64,000 bases of DNA. Origin: Escarpia spicata. Lineage: Eukaryota > Annelida > Polychaeta > Sabellida > Siboglinidae. The DNA lies in contig OZ023207.1 in the NCBI GenBank assembly GCA_963995525.1, forward strand, positions 4,923,944 through 4,987,943, in the 5' to 3' direction. How positions within the stretch are numbered: the first letter of the stretch is position 1; every line of letters starts with the position of its first letter. The translations under genes were made by a program, and so were the position numbers. The notes under the pieces were generated by a model. That model saw only the letters and a list, made by a program, of their open reading frames with translations, made no database searches and had not been told where the DNA came from. This document shows, one piece after another, positions 43,567 to 54,721 of the stretch.

Positions 43567-46500
43567 CTGTCAGTAAACAAAGACATATGTCAACAACAAG
43601 CAGACGTGTAAAAAATAGAAAAATAGGAACATATGTCAACAACACGGATCTGGTTTTTCTCCCTCTTTTAAAAATAAAATAGTCATGTTATTTTGAGAGC
43701 CACTGAGGATACTGTCATTCACGTAACAGTTGTTTCACTCCATTCAGCAACACATGCTTAAAATAATCTTATTACAATCAGGGTTCATACAGAGTGAGCA
43801 ATTCAAGAACAGCATTATAAAGTTACTTCAGAAAAATGGGCCAAGAGGCCCTGAAGTCCTTTGGACTAATATGTCTATATGTGACACCGGCTGACCAAAT
43901 GAGTGATAGTTGGAAAAATTGTAACATCGTTTTCTTACATTCTTATAAAGGTTGGGTAGGGTGTTTGACACGGTTTCAAAAATTATGACTGCTACAAAAT
44001 TAGCGAAGTTATGGAGCATTGAACATGGTAGGGGTCAAAAGGTGAAAATGAGGAAAACGGCTGTTGAAGTTTTACATTACATATGCAAATGGATTGCATG
44101 GAAATATTACATGCATGGCATTCAAAGGTGGCACACAGTATGTATGTTATGTTGCAATGATACACCAGAAGTACAAATGTGCTGCTACAAAGACTTATAA
44201 AGTTATGCCAGATTATGTCTTTATGTATAAAACTAAAAGGACATATTATTTGAGAGCAAAAGGTAGACTAAAGAAAATAAAAAATGGGTCAGCTGGACGG
44301 TGATAGACCGTTTGAACTTGAAGCCATTGTCAAACTTTTGTCTCGACTTCACCGAAGGCGGTGTCCTGCTGTCAGAACTTTGAAGGTGTTACTCACCTAA
44401 CTTACAGGTCTTTGTCAGTAAGAATAATGGGATGGTAATTTCCACCAATGTTTTTTGTTTCCTGTAAGTCATTTTGTGGGATATATTAGCCGTGCTAATT
44501 CAAAAATTAGTGCTATATAATAGTAATTTGTCAAAATGTAAACAAACTCAAAGCCCATGGCTGGATGGCCACGCTCCAACTTTGTAATTATAGAAAATGA
44601 TAAAACTACCATGCATCATTTTTTTGGGAATCTATGTCAAGCTTCTGAGGAAACAGATACTGTACAGAAATAACATGCTGAGTGCTAATGGGTTAACAGG
44701 GTCTAGTGCATCTGTCTGTTGACACAAGCCTCTGCCAGTGACCAATTACCGATTAGTCACAGTTTCCATCAAACAATAGCAGCCAGAGAATCTTAGCTGC
44801 AGTGGGGTGCGATGTTGTTGGAAAAGGGTTTAGCTTTTTGGGAGGCCCTGAGAATGATTCAATCAAATACAATTGTTTGTGTACAGTGGCACTACCCTAA
44901 GAGACATATATGCCAAATTAGAGAAAAAATTACAGGTTTAAAAAAAAAAAAAAAATGTGAAAATTTACCAGTTTTTTTGTCCTTTTTAGGGCCATTGGGT
45001 GCCCTTAAAATTATTCAATCAGATTTATTGTGTACATTGACACTAACCTAAGGAACGTCTATGCAAAATTAGACCAAAAAACATTACTGAACAGTTTTGG
45101 GAAAAATAGACAAAATGTACAAATCTACCAGTTTTGGGGCCCTTGGAGACCATAAGAACGATTCAATCAAATACAGATTTCTCGTGCATAGTGGCAGTGC
45201 CCTAAGATATGTCTATGCAAAATTTCAGAAAAAGTTGCCGAACGGTTTCCGAGATACGGCAGCTAACGGCGGACACAGAGTGATGGCAATAGTCCGTTGG
45301 ACCTTCGGCCCAAAGGATTAAAAACGTTCAATATTTTATGTCAAATACATTTGTACAGTTCCACACATGTGTACAATAATGTGTGTGTGTGCGCGCGCAC
45401 ATATATTGACTGTATATCCCTGGTATATATGTGTTTGTGTATGTACAGTTTAATTTATTCATAAACATTTTATTTATATAATTAAACTTTAGTTTGACCC
45501 CATATTATAAAATGTTGATCAATTCATACACACAGGCTAGAACACTTTATTTAAATTGCTAATTAAACAACACCCCCCTTTAACCTGCTTACATTGGTTT
45601 TCATAACTTGGTTTTTGACTGTGTATTTTTCACAATATTGCTTGGAAGATTTTCACAGAAGACTCAACTCTAAAATTAAATTGCTCTTCACATTAACGCT
45701 TGGCTAAGAAAAGGTATGATGTGCCTGTCTTGCATGCACCAAGAATCTCATCAGGCTAACTTCACATTAACGCTTGGCTAAGAAAAGGCATGATGTGCCT
45801 GTCTTGCTTGCACCAAGAATCTCATCAGGCTAACTTCACATTAACACTTGGCTAAGAAAAGGCATGATGTGCCTGTCTTGCTTGCACCAAGAATCTCATC
45901 AGGCTAACTTCACATTAACACTTGGCTAAGAAAAGGCATGATGTGCCTGTCTTGCTTGCACCAAGAATCTCATCAGGCTAACTTCACATTAACGCTTGGC
46001 TAAGAAAAGGCATGATGTGCCTGTCTTGCTTGCACCAAGAATCTCATCAGGCTAACTTCACATTAACACTTGGCTAAGAAAAGGCATGATGTGCCTGTCT
46101 TGCTTGCACCAAGAATCTCATCAGGCTAACTTCACATTAACACTTGGCTAAGAAAAGGCATGATGTACCTGTCTTGCATGCACCAAGAATCTCATCAGGC
46201 TAACTTCACATTAATGCTTGGCTAAGAAAAGGCATGATGTGCCTGTCTTGCTTGCATCAAGAATCTCATCAGGCTAACTTCACATTAACGCTTGGCTAAG
46301 AAAAGGCATGATGTACCTGTCTTGCTTGCACCAAGAATCTCATCAGGCTAACTTCACATTAACGCTTGGCTAAGAAAAGGCATGATGTGCCTGTCTTGCT
46401 TGCATCAAGAATCTCATCAGGCTAACTTCACATTAATGCTTGGCTAAGAAAAGGCATGATGTGCCTGTCTTGCTTGCATCAAGAATCTCATCAGGCTAAC

Positions 46501-49500
46501 TTCACATTAACGCTTGGCTAAGAAAAGGCATGATGTGCCTGTCTTGCTTGCACCAAGAATCTCATCAGGCTAACTTCACATTAACGCTTGGCTAAGAAAA
46601 GGCATGATGTGCCTGTCTTGCTTGCACCAAGAATCTCATCAGGCTAACTTCACATTAACACTTGGCTAAGAAAAGGCATGATGTGCCTGTCTTGCGTGCA
46701 CCAAGAATCTCATCAGGCTAACTTCACATTAACACTTGGCTAAGAAAAGGCATGATGTGCCTGTCTTGCTTGCACCAAGAATCTCATCAGGCTAACTTCA
46801 CATTAATGCTTGGCTAAGAAAAGGCATGATGTACCTGTCTTGCATGCACCAAGAATCTCATCAGGCTAACTTCACATTAACGCTTGGCTAAGAAAAGGCA
46901 TGATGTGCCTGTCTTGCTTGCACTAAGAATGTCATCAGGCTAACTTCACATTAACGCTTGGCTAAGAAAAGGTATGATGTGCCTGTCTTGCTTGCACCAA
47001 GAATCTCATCAGGCTAACTTCACATTAACGCTTGGCTAAGAAAAGGCATGATGTGCCTGTCTTGCTTGCACCAAGAATCTCATCAGGCTAACTTCACATT
47101 AACGCTTGGCTAAGAAAAGGTATGATGTGCCTGTCTTGCGTGCACCAAGAATCTCATCAGGCTAACTTCACATTAACGCTTGGCTAAGAAAAGGCATGAT
47201 GTGCCTGTCTTGCTTGCACCAAGAATCTCATCAGGCTAACTTCACATTAACGCTTGGCTAAGAAAAGGTATGATGTGCCTGTCTTGCTTGCACCAAGAAT
47301 GTCATGAGACTAACTGTGCACATGATAATGTCTGCACACTTAGCAAGGCCAATAATCACCAATATGTGATATTTATTTTTCAAAATGTTGTCTCTGGCTC
47401 TTCCACAGTTTAGGCTTAGCCTGAGACTAGTTTATTATTTATTATGGCAATATTTTACTTAACTTGCCTAAATTATTAGCCTACAAGTCAAGGTACTCCT
47501 TCGGTAAGTAAAACATTTTCTATATTGTCAATCTAATTACTAATACATATCCTTGGCTCTGGTGCTTCCTACCATCATTCATTTCCACAGATGATGTTCA
47601 TATTATAATGTTTTACAATGATATTGCTCTGTGCATGGCACTAACTTCTGAATATCACGGCGATCCTTCCTAGCCTAATTTTATAATTACTGTCCAGTAA
47701 CCACTCATCTCTGAATCTATAGTCATTCTAAACTCACGGCGTGGTCATTATCAATCATAAAATGAATAGGAATAATATGTCAAGGAAAAAAAATTTTAAA
47801 TAAACAATATGGACACTGATGTGTAACCAGACATGCAGAGAAATAGTATCTGATCGGATCATGTGTTCAGGTAACGCCATCTAACGATTATGACCATTGT
47901 TATTCAACATCGCGCCGTCTACTGAACCATGTTACCGCTAATTTCCATCTTCCGCCATGTTGTTTTTGTTGAATTGTAATTCACCAATTTTTACAACAAA
48001 AATATTATTAAAATTATGTCATCAACAACTCATCACTAATGTGCTTTGAATGTTCTTGAACACCTGTTTCAAGAAAATTCAAGAACGTCCAGTGAAATTC
48101 AAGAATATTCGAGGGTACCTGAACGGAAAAATCAAATGCAAGAACATTCAAGAGTTTCTGGGGATCTGTGCGAACCCTGATTACAACCAATGCAAACAAT
48201 TGTAAACCAAAGCCCCTACATATAGTACACCTGAACTAACTAAAAGACATCTTAGCAAGCACCTACCATTAAATGTAATCTCGAAGGCGCCAGTAGAGAT
48301 GAGTTGGCCCTCTATGGCATTGCTTAGGAAGAAGATCATCAGACAGGCGTATACCTGAAACACACAACAGGTGACTCAACATGACAACACTCCCAAACGA
48401 CAACAACCCCAAATCACAACTCGTAAATGACAACATTCCCAACACTCCCAAATGATAACCAAAAACGACAACTCCCAAAGGACAACATTACAAAATGATA
48501 ACACTCCCATATGACAACAATATAATACCAATGCTGACAAATTAAATGACAACTATACATTGATGGATTAATGCAGACAATGGATAGATACAGATCAACG
48601 ATACAGCTCATATCACGGTCACCCGAGAAACACCACCTCAAAATAAGGTCACATGTAGAAAAGGGAACGTATGCTTAAAACATAGGGGATGGGAGAATTG
48701 GATGGAGGGGGGCAGAAACAGGGAAAGGGAGGGAAGAGATAGGGGTAGAGGGTAACAGAGGTAGAGTAGGAGGAACAGGGAAAGAGCTAGGCAGCATTGC
48801 TAAATACCTTGTTCTCGAGAGCCCAAGTGTACGCGGAAGGTGTGGCCTTGTTGATCCAGTCGAAGGGGTTCTGACTGGCCACAATGAGGACAATGAGCGA
48901 GAGTTTGACGATGTTGAACAGCTGGGACAGGTAGTATTGGATGGGGGGTGGGGGGTAGTTGTCGCCCTCTACCATCAGCTGGGGGTACTTTTGTTGGATG
49001 GCGTATGCAAACTGTTCATACACCTTCCGGTACCCTCAGGAGTTACTGCAACAAACCAATGCATGCAAACCGTTTAAAGGTAAATTCTTATATATAGTCG
49101 CAATATTCAATCCCTCGGACTCCTCAAAATGCTTTACACTTTACTCCCTGCCAGACCTGTTCAATCAAACACCATCTTAACTACTCTGGGAAGCATCCAG
49201 CCACACTGCAATTAATTTGTGAAGACTATTCGTACACAAATATCTGCCACTGTCTATTGCCAGGTACTCATTCATACAGCTGAGTGAACTGGAGTAATGT
49301 AGAGTGAACGAACTTGCCCAAGATTCGACACCGCAGCACAGGAAGTGAACCCGGGTTCTCTCAGTGGAGACTCTGAAGCTCTAGCCACTGCACCACAGCG
49401 CTACACACTCGGTTTAGACACCTTCCTATAGTTTCAGCAGGAGTAGCTGCAATATGCATCAGTCAATCACATGTGAACCTGTTCATTAGTTTACCATTTT

Positions 49501-51096
49501 AGCGGAGGTTTACACCTCCTAGAGTCATATGGCGGAGTTAAAAGCTTAAACACTGAGAAGCGCCTATTGTGATGAAATAATAGGCACTTGTGTTTAATCT
49601 GGACCCAACTCGATATAACGTTATAAAATTACTTTTTTTATTTTATTTGACACCTCAGTGCATTAGATCCGTCATTAAACATAACCCCAGGCATATTTGT
49701 TACAAAAATAGTGTACTTTACTGCCTTTGTGAGGCCCAAATAACGACCTGGTTTATGCTATTGTGCGCTGCTGCAGCTGTGCATTGCAGCACAACTCGTG
49801 TGACATGGGCGATATAGCAGTGTATGTTGATGCAAACAGCAATGCTATTACGCCTAAAAAATACGCTAAGACGCAATATTTTCAAACGTAAATATGCATA
49901 GGATTATGTAGAATGAGGGATAACAAAGCTGTTATCCCTCAGTCTCCGAGCAATAAAATTTAGGCAAATACGTAGTTATAATGCGGAAATCACCTCGAGA
50001 TGGGTTCAGATTTTACACGTCACAAATGCCAAGTAAGATTACCCATTTTTTTGCTGTAAAATCGTCACAATCATGGGATCAAAATGATATTTTCAAACGT
50101 AAATACCACAATGACTGTATGTATTGGGACACTTAAACTAATTACATTTTCGGCTGTCCCAAAACATACGGTACATAAAAATAATTCTCAGATTCACTGT
50201 CCCAAAAACTTAGGGACGCAAACGAAACCTGACGTCATGTCATCCCCGTTTTATTACCCTGGTGTTAACCTGACTTTGTAACTTCACCATAGTTACCTCG
50301 TCTATTATCTTGCTACTAGCTATATTTTGAGTGGATGAATGGCCCTATATGTCGTGAAATAAATGTTTTATGTAGGGACTACATCCACAGCCATGCAAAA
50401 TGTTTAGTCTTACTAGAGTCTAGACATAATTAGCTTTGATGATCTTATGACAAAATCCATGTTGTTCATTAATGGCATTTATAATTGTTTCCCAGTGTGT
50501 GTCGACGGAATGTTTGTTCTTCAGGGTTAGAGGCGAAGTTGTTGACGAAATCATGCACTTTGTTTTTGGTTTGCTGTATTTGCCATTTGGGGGTCAATTG
50601 TGTCATACTCACAGAGATATATCTTTCTTTGTGGCTTCTTCACAAATGCCAAATAAGATTACCCATTTTAGTTACCCGTAAAATCGTCACATTTGCAGGA
50701 TCAAAATGATTAGTCATTGTATGACATTGTCCTCGTCTCGGCATGCAGTGTTCACATTCAACATTCACTTAAATAAAAAATTTGCATAAAACATGATTCA
50801 TGAACGAGCTTACATAAATTTTAAATAAGCGGCACGATGACGAGGTAAATTCGTGAATAGCCTGAGTGAATTTACTCCAACTATATGCTGAAGTAGCAAG
50901 CCATACATTGATACAAATACAGTACTTACCAGAACATAAATTTGATCGTTGGCCCCGCAAAAGCAGCCATTTTCGGCTCGGGGATATTTTTATGCGATTT
51001 TGGCTGAGCGTCAGCCACTCCAGTCAAATCCCGCCACGTTATTAACACAAATACTATTAAAAGGGCCAAAATGCCAAACTGGCTGAGATCAGCCAT
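43472..51096 (-). CDS. selenot: Selenoprotein T, 4 coding exons
   Basis: Joining 50930-51096, 48808-49045, 48267-48354 and 43472-43566 on the minus strand gives 588 nt, or 195 residues counting selenocysteine. That is the same length as human SELENOT. All junctions are GT-AG and in phase. The protein starts with a hydrophobic ER signal or anchor (LSQFGILALLIVFVL). C56-N57-S58-U59 forms the CxxU redox motif, matching human CVSU, with U encoded by TGA at 49036-49038. A second hydrophobic segment (IVKLSLIVLIVA) and the conserved FFLSNAIEGQLISTGAFEI and DVPVWSKLESGR blocks follow. The family is an ER-membrane thioredoxin-like oxidoreductase. ATG 51096 was chosen because it directly precedes the signal segment; an in-frame ATG lies 22 codons upstream. 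The gene converges on UBXN7. Confidence 0.96.
44815..45320 (+). repeat. Three diverged tandem units of about 150 bp
   Basis: ATTCAATCA recurs at 44857, 45013 and 45161, each followed by a GTGGCACTACCCTAAG-like block, then TATGCAAAATT and ACCAGTTTTGGG-like text. The 3' end (CGGACACAGAGTGATGGCAA, TAGTCCGTTGGACC, CTTCGGCCCAAAGG) resembles a dispersed repeat that is common in marine invertebrate genomes. Confidence 0.7.
45690..47315 (+). repeat. 74 bp minisatellite, about 22 copies
   Basis: The unit is CTTCACATTAACGCTTGGCT, AAGAAAAGGCATGATGTGCC, TGTCTTGCTTGCACCAAGAA, TCTCATCAGGCTAA. Copies are over 95 percent alike by eye. It lies inside the 4.4 kb TIR element. 47316-48000 holds no other feature. 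Confidence 0.97.
48267..48354 (-). CDS. selenot: SELENOT exon 3
   Basis: The acceptor is TGTTTCAG and the donor GTAGGT. It encodes VYACLMIFFLSNAIEG and QLISTGAFEITFN, against human VYACMMVFFLSNMIEN and QCMSTGAFEITLN. Phase 0 in and 1 out. Confidence 0.97.
48808..49045 (-). CDS. selenot: SELENOT exon 2 (Sec codon, membrane segment)
   Basis: The acceptor is TTTGTTGCAG and the donor GTATTT. The exon opens with T, completing Cys56, then N, S and TGA (49036-49038), then GYRKVYEQFAYAIQQKYP. YLSQLFNIVKLSLIVLIVAS is the second hydrophobic helix. Automated annotation would stop at this TGA or start after it. Confidence 0.96.
49079..49408 (-). mobile_element. tRNA-derived SINE, full-length copy
   Basis: The minus strand begins GCTGTGGTGCAGTGGCTAGA (A-box-like TGGTGCAGTGG), and CCGGGTTCACTTCC follows about 45 nt on (B-box-like GGTTCANNNCC). 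The body shared with 20443-20641 comes next, and it ends TATAAGAATTTACC. It lies in SELENOT intron 1, in the sense orientation of that gene. Confidence 0.85.
50021..50710 (+). repeat. Direct repeat pair, about 70 bp, 615 bp apart
   Basis: 50024-50091 and 50640-50710 share CACAAATGCCAA, TAAGATTACCCATTTT, GTAAAATCGTCACA and GGATCAAAATGAT. They lie in SELENOT intron 1. The rest of 49409-50929 shows nothing recognised. Confidence 0.8.
50930..51096 (-). CDS. selenot: SELENOT exon 1 (signal/anchor, start)
   Basis: It encodes MADLSQFGILALLIVFVLIT, a linker, and GPTIKFMF plus TG of Cys56, with donor GTAAGT. Human TGPLLKFQIC occupies the same place. 167 nt, phase 2 out. Confidence 0.93.
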
Positions 51097-51265
51097 TGAT
51101 AAAAAGTGTGGTACTTTACCAATATGGCTTCTAGTAACAATTACATGATGAGAAACAGACACAAATAAAAGACAATCACGCCTCCTCCTTCACTTTTCCT
51201 TCTGAACTTGCCCCTTTTATGCCTCGCAGAGCCGCAACTGGATTATTGGTAGTTGTGCCACGATA

Positions 51266-51284
51266 CCACCAGAGGCCGCCACTA
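51266..51284 (+). promoter_or_regulatory. CTCF-like motif upstream of SELENOT
   Basis: CCACCAGAGGCCGCCACTA differs from the known CTCF core CCACCAGAGGGCGCCA at one position. It lies 170 bp upstream of the SELENOT ATG. This is a motif match only. Confidence 0.3.
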
Positions 51285-51488
51285 TAAGCCCATACGCAGG
51301 AAAACATTGACCCTATTCACGCAATCGCCAGTGCGTAGCGAAAGCGAAGCTTGGATGATGCTTCTTCCAAACTTTGGAATGCTTACCGATGTTACACAAA
51401 CTGATGCAGATAGGTAAACCTGGCTAGCATACAATAACAGGCTAGAAGTATCTATACATGACATCGAAGCTGAAAGGCTGCAAGTGAG

Positions 51489-54335
51489 ATTTGTGATAGA
51501 ATTGAACTAAACATTATGGTAGAAGATATTGACCCTCACATAATAGGTATAACCGAATCGTGGGCCACCACTGATATATCAGATGCCGAATTGGGACTAA
51601 CAGGATATGTAATGTTTAGGAAAGATAGAATAGGAAGAAAGGGAGGTGGAGTTATTTTATATATTAAAGAATCTATCCAGGCTTATGAAATAAAATTAGA
51701 AAGAGAAGCAGATTGCGAAGAAGCTGTTTGGTGTAACATAGTTACAGGAATCTCAACGTTAACAGTTGGGTTAGTTTATCGAAGTCCAAACATAAGCATA
51801 GATGAGAATGAAAAAATACAAAACGCTATAAGGGAAGTAAGCAAACGGAACTGTATTATTATGGGGGACTTTAACCATGGGCATATACAATGGAAATCTC
51901 TACAGAGTATGGGGAGTGAGGACCACAAGTTTTTAGTTTTAGTACAAGATAGTTTCCTTTCTCAACATGTGCTAGAACCAACCAGGGGAGAGAATGTGTT
52001 AGACTTAGTTTTGTCCTCACAGAAAGAATTAGTTGACAATGTCAAGATATGTGAGCCGCTGGGGAGTAGTGATCACAACCAGATACATTTTACCATCAAA
52101 GTAAAATCAGAAAGGAATAGTAAAAAGCAGTATAGGAGAAATTTCCACAAAGGAAGGTATAAGGACATGAGGAAATATTTAGCAAAGATAGACTGGAATA
52201 ACACACTGAAGAATAAGACAGCAACCGAATGCTGGAATATCTTAAATAGTGAAATTAAGTGCATAGTCGATAAATTTGTACCTTTCAAAAAACAAGGGAA
52301 ACGGTCTAAAAAGAAACACTTATCGAAAGAAGCCATTAGAAAAATTAAGTATAAACAAATGATGTGGAAGTCATATAGATGTACTGGAAATGATGAAGAC
52401 TACAACATTTATAAAGAAGCACTTAATCAAGCTACAGCTGAAATTATAAATTCAAAGAGAAGCTATGAAAAAAAATTAGCTAGTAATATAAAACATGACA
52501 GTAAGAGTTTTTATGCGTATATTCGAAGCAAACAGAAAGTTCAGGATAAGGTCGGTCCTCTAGAAGATAGTGCTGGAAATACAATATCAGAGGGATTCTT
52601 AATGGCAGAAGACCTGAATGTGTATTTTAGTTCAGTGTTTACCAGGGAAGATATTAGTTCACTGCCAGTACCAGAGGCTAAGTTCAAGGGGGCAGATTCA
52701 GACTATTTAGGACAGTTAGTTGTAACCTCGGAAATGGTAGCTAAGAAAATAAGGGCTATGAAGGATAATAAATCACCTGGAGTGGACGGGATTCCGCCCA
52801 AACTACTATTGGAAATTGTAGAACAAATTAGCGCACCGCTTGCAACAGTTTTCAATTTGTCATTAGAAGAGGGAGTGGTTCCTTTAGAATGGAAAGAGGC
52901 AAACAGTATACCGTTATTTAAAAAAGGTTCGAGAAACAAGTCAGAGAACTATAGACCAGTGAGTTTAACATCAGTGATTTGCAAATTATTAGAAAGACTA
53001 ATTAAAGATCACATGGTGGATTTTCTTGTTAAACATAACTTGATAAACCCATCTCAACATGGGTTTTTAAAAGCGAGGTCATGCTTAACAAATATGTTAT
53101 GTTTTTTGGAAGACATCACTAGGTGGGTAGATGAGGGATCACCAGTAGATATCATCTATTTAGATTTTCAAAAAGCTTTCGACAAAGTACCACATCAAAG
53201 ATTACTCCTTAAGCTAAAGGCCCATGGCATAGGAAATGGTATAATAAACTGGATAGAAAAATGGCTGAATGGCAGAAGACAACGTGTAGTAGTTGATGGG
53301 GAGGCTTCAAACTGGAAATCGGTATTGAGTGGGGTACCACAGGGATCAGTACTAGGACCTATATTATTCTTAATATATATCAACGATTTGGACGATGATA
53401 TAACAAGCAAGGTGTTGAAATTTGCGGATGATACAAAAGTGTTTAGAAGGATTAAAAGTGATGGAGACAGACAGCATTTACAAGATGATCTTGATAGGTT
53501 GATCAAATGGTCTGAAAAGTGGCAAATGCTGTTCAATTTTGGGAAATGTAAATGCCTCCACACAGGTCATGGGAATGAAGAGGTAAAATATAAAATAGGG
53601 GGTACTGTTCTAAGTACTACAGTAAAAGAAAAGGACTTAGGGTTAACCATTAGTGCTGATATGAAGGTTTCAGAGCAGTGCGGAATTGCAGCGTCAAAGG
53701 GAAATCAAATCCTTGGATTAATTAGGCGAAATATAGCGTATAAGAAAAAAGAATTAATAGTACCGCTGTACAAAACAATAGTGAGGCCTCATTTAGAATA
53801 TTGTATACAAGCATGGAGGCCATATCGCAAGAAGGACATAGATATGCTAGAAAGAGTAAAGAGGAGAGCGACTAAAATGATACCAAATCTGAGGGATCTT
53901 AGTTACGAAATACGCCTAAAAGAATGTGGTTTAACAACACTAGAGACCAGGAGATTGAGAGGAGATCACATAGAAGTGTTTAAAATATTGAATGGTTATG
54001 AAAATATTGATAGAAACATTTTTTCTCAGTTAAGAAAGATAGAAGGACCAGAGGACATGAAGCTACATTAGTAAAGGAGCAGTGTAGATTAGATATAAGA
54101 AAGTTCTCATTCTCACAAAGGACTGTAAATGAATGGAACAGATTATCTCCTGATTGTGTTGGTGCTAGTAGCGTGAATATGTTTAAAAATAAAATCGACA
54201 CACACCTTAAAAAGGCGGGATACATGTAGATAAAAAGTATTGGACTCTCGATAAGTCAAAAGGCTTCCTTGTCCAACTGCCATCCAGAGTAATTTTCTGG
54301 ATGGCAATCTTGTTAAATCTTGTTAAATCTTGAAT
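51489..54335 (+). mobile_element. CR1-like LINE, ORF2 nearly intact
   Basis: An 851-codon frame (ATG 51516, TAG 54069-54071) holds an endonuclease (IIGITESW, GGGVILYI, GLVYRSP, IIMGDFNH, SSDHNQI) and an RT (NYRPVSLTS, SQHGFLKARSC, IIYLDFQKAFDKVPH, GVPQGSVLGPILF, KFADDTKVF), then the C-terminal region. The first endonuclease strand (NxRSL region) is missing, so the copy is 5'-truncated near 51490. A frameshift near 54045 puts the last 60 residues (FSQRTVNEWNRLS, ending at TAG 54227-54229) in another frame. The 3' tail is (AATCTTGTTA)n at 54305-54335. Few lesions suggest a young insertion. Confidence 0.93.
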
Positions 54336-54721
54336 TGTCCGTTATCGCTCATGCTGATCAATCTAGATTCCCCCATAATTCACGTCCTTACTATCACAAT
54401 AACATAAACATAGTGGCATGCTTTAATGTGTCAGATTATACATATTTTGTAATTTGTCAGTATCTTTGACTTACACCATATAGTATACATATAATCGCTT
54501 GTTCCAACTTCAAGTTCATGCTTAGATAAGATCAGAGATCAGTTTCCACGAATGATCGCAACTCGATGAGAACTGCAACCAGAATACATAGATTAGTCAA
54601 TAACAGTAACTATATAACCCTCTACGTCCCCCAAGTCTTTAAACCACTGAAGACTGATATTTCGACAAATAATAATATGGCTTGTGTTAGTAGAACAAAA
54701 ATAGGAACAAGAAATAACAGT

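Larger units (their letters stand above)
43779..48179. mobile_element. 4.4 kb TIR element filling SELENOT intron 3 (hAT-like)
   Basis: The left end CAGGGTTCATACAGA and the right end, reverse-complemented, CAGGGTTCGCACAGA form a 15 bp TIR with two mismatches. The flanks ATTACAAT (43771-43778) and ATTACAAC (48180-48187) are an 8 bp target duplication with one mismatch, which is the hAT size. TTCAAGAA/TTCTTGAA motifs cluster near the right end, with one near the left. No transposase was recognised inside. The element contains a three-unit repeat and a 74 bp array. It makes up 4401 of the 4700 nt of the intron. Confidence 0.75.

Noticed and set aside
43950..44303. Plus-strand frames inside the 4.4 kb TIR element as its transposase
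   Set aside because: VGRVFDTVSKIMTATKLAKL and neighbours show no hAT or DDE motif, and the frames are under 85 codons.
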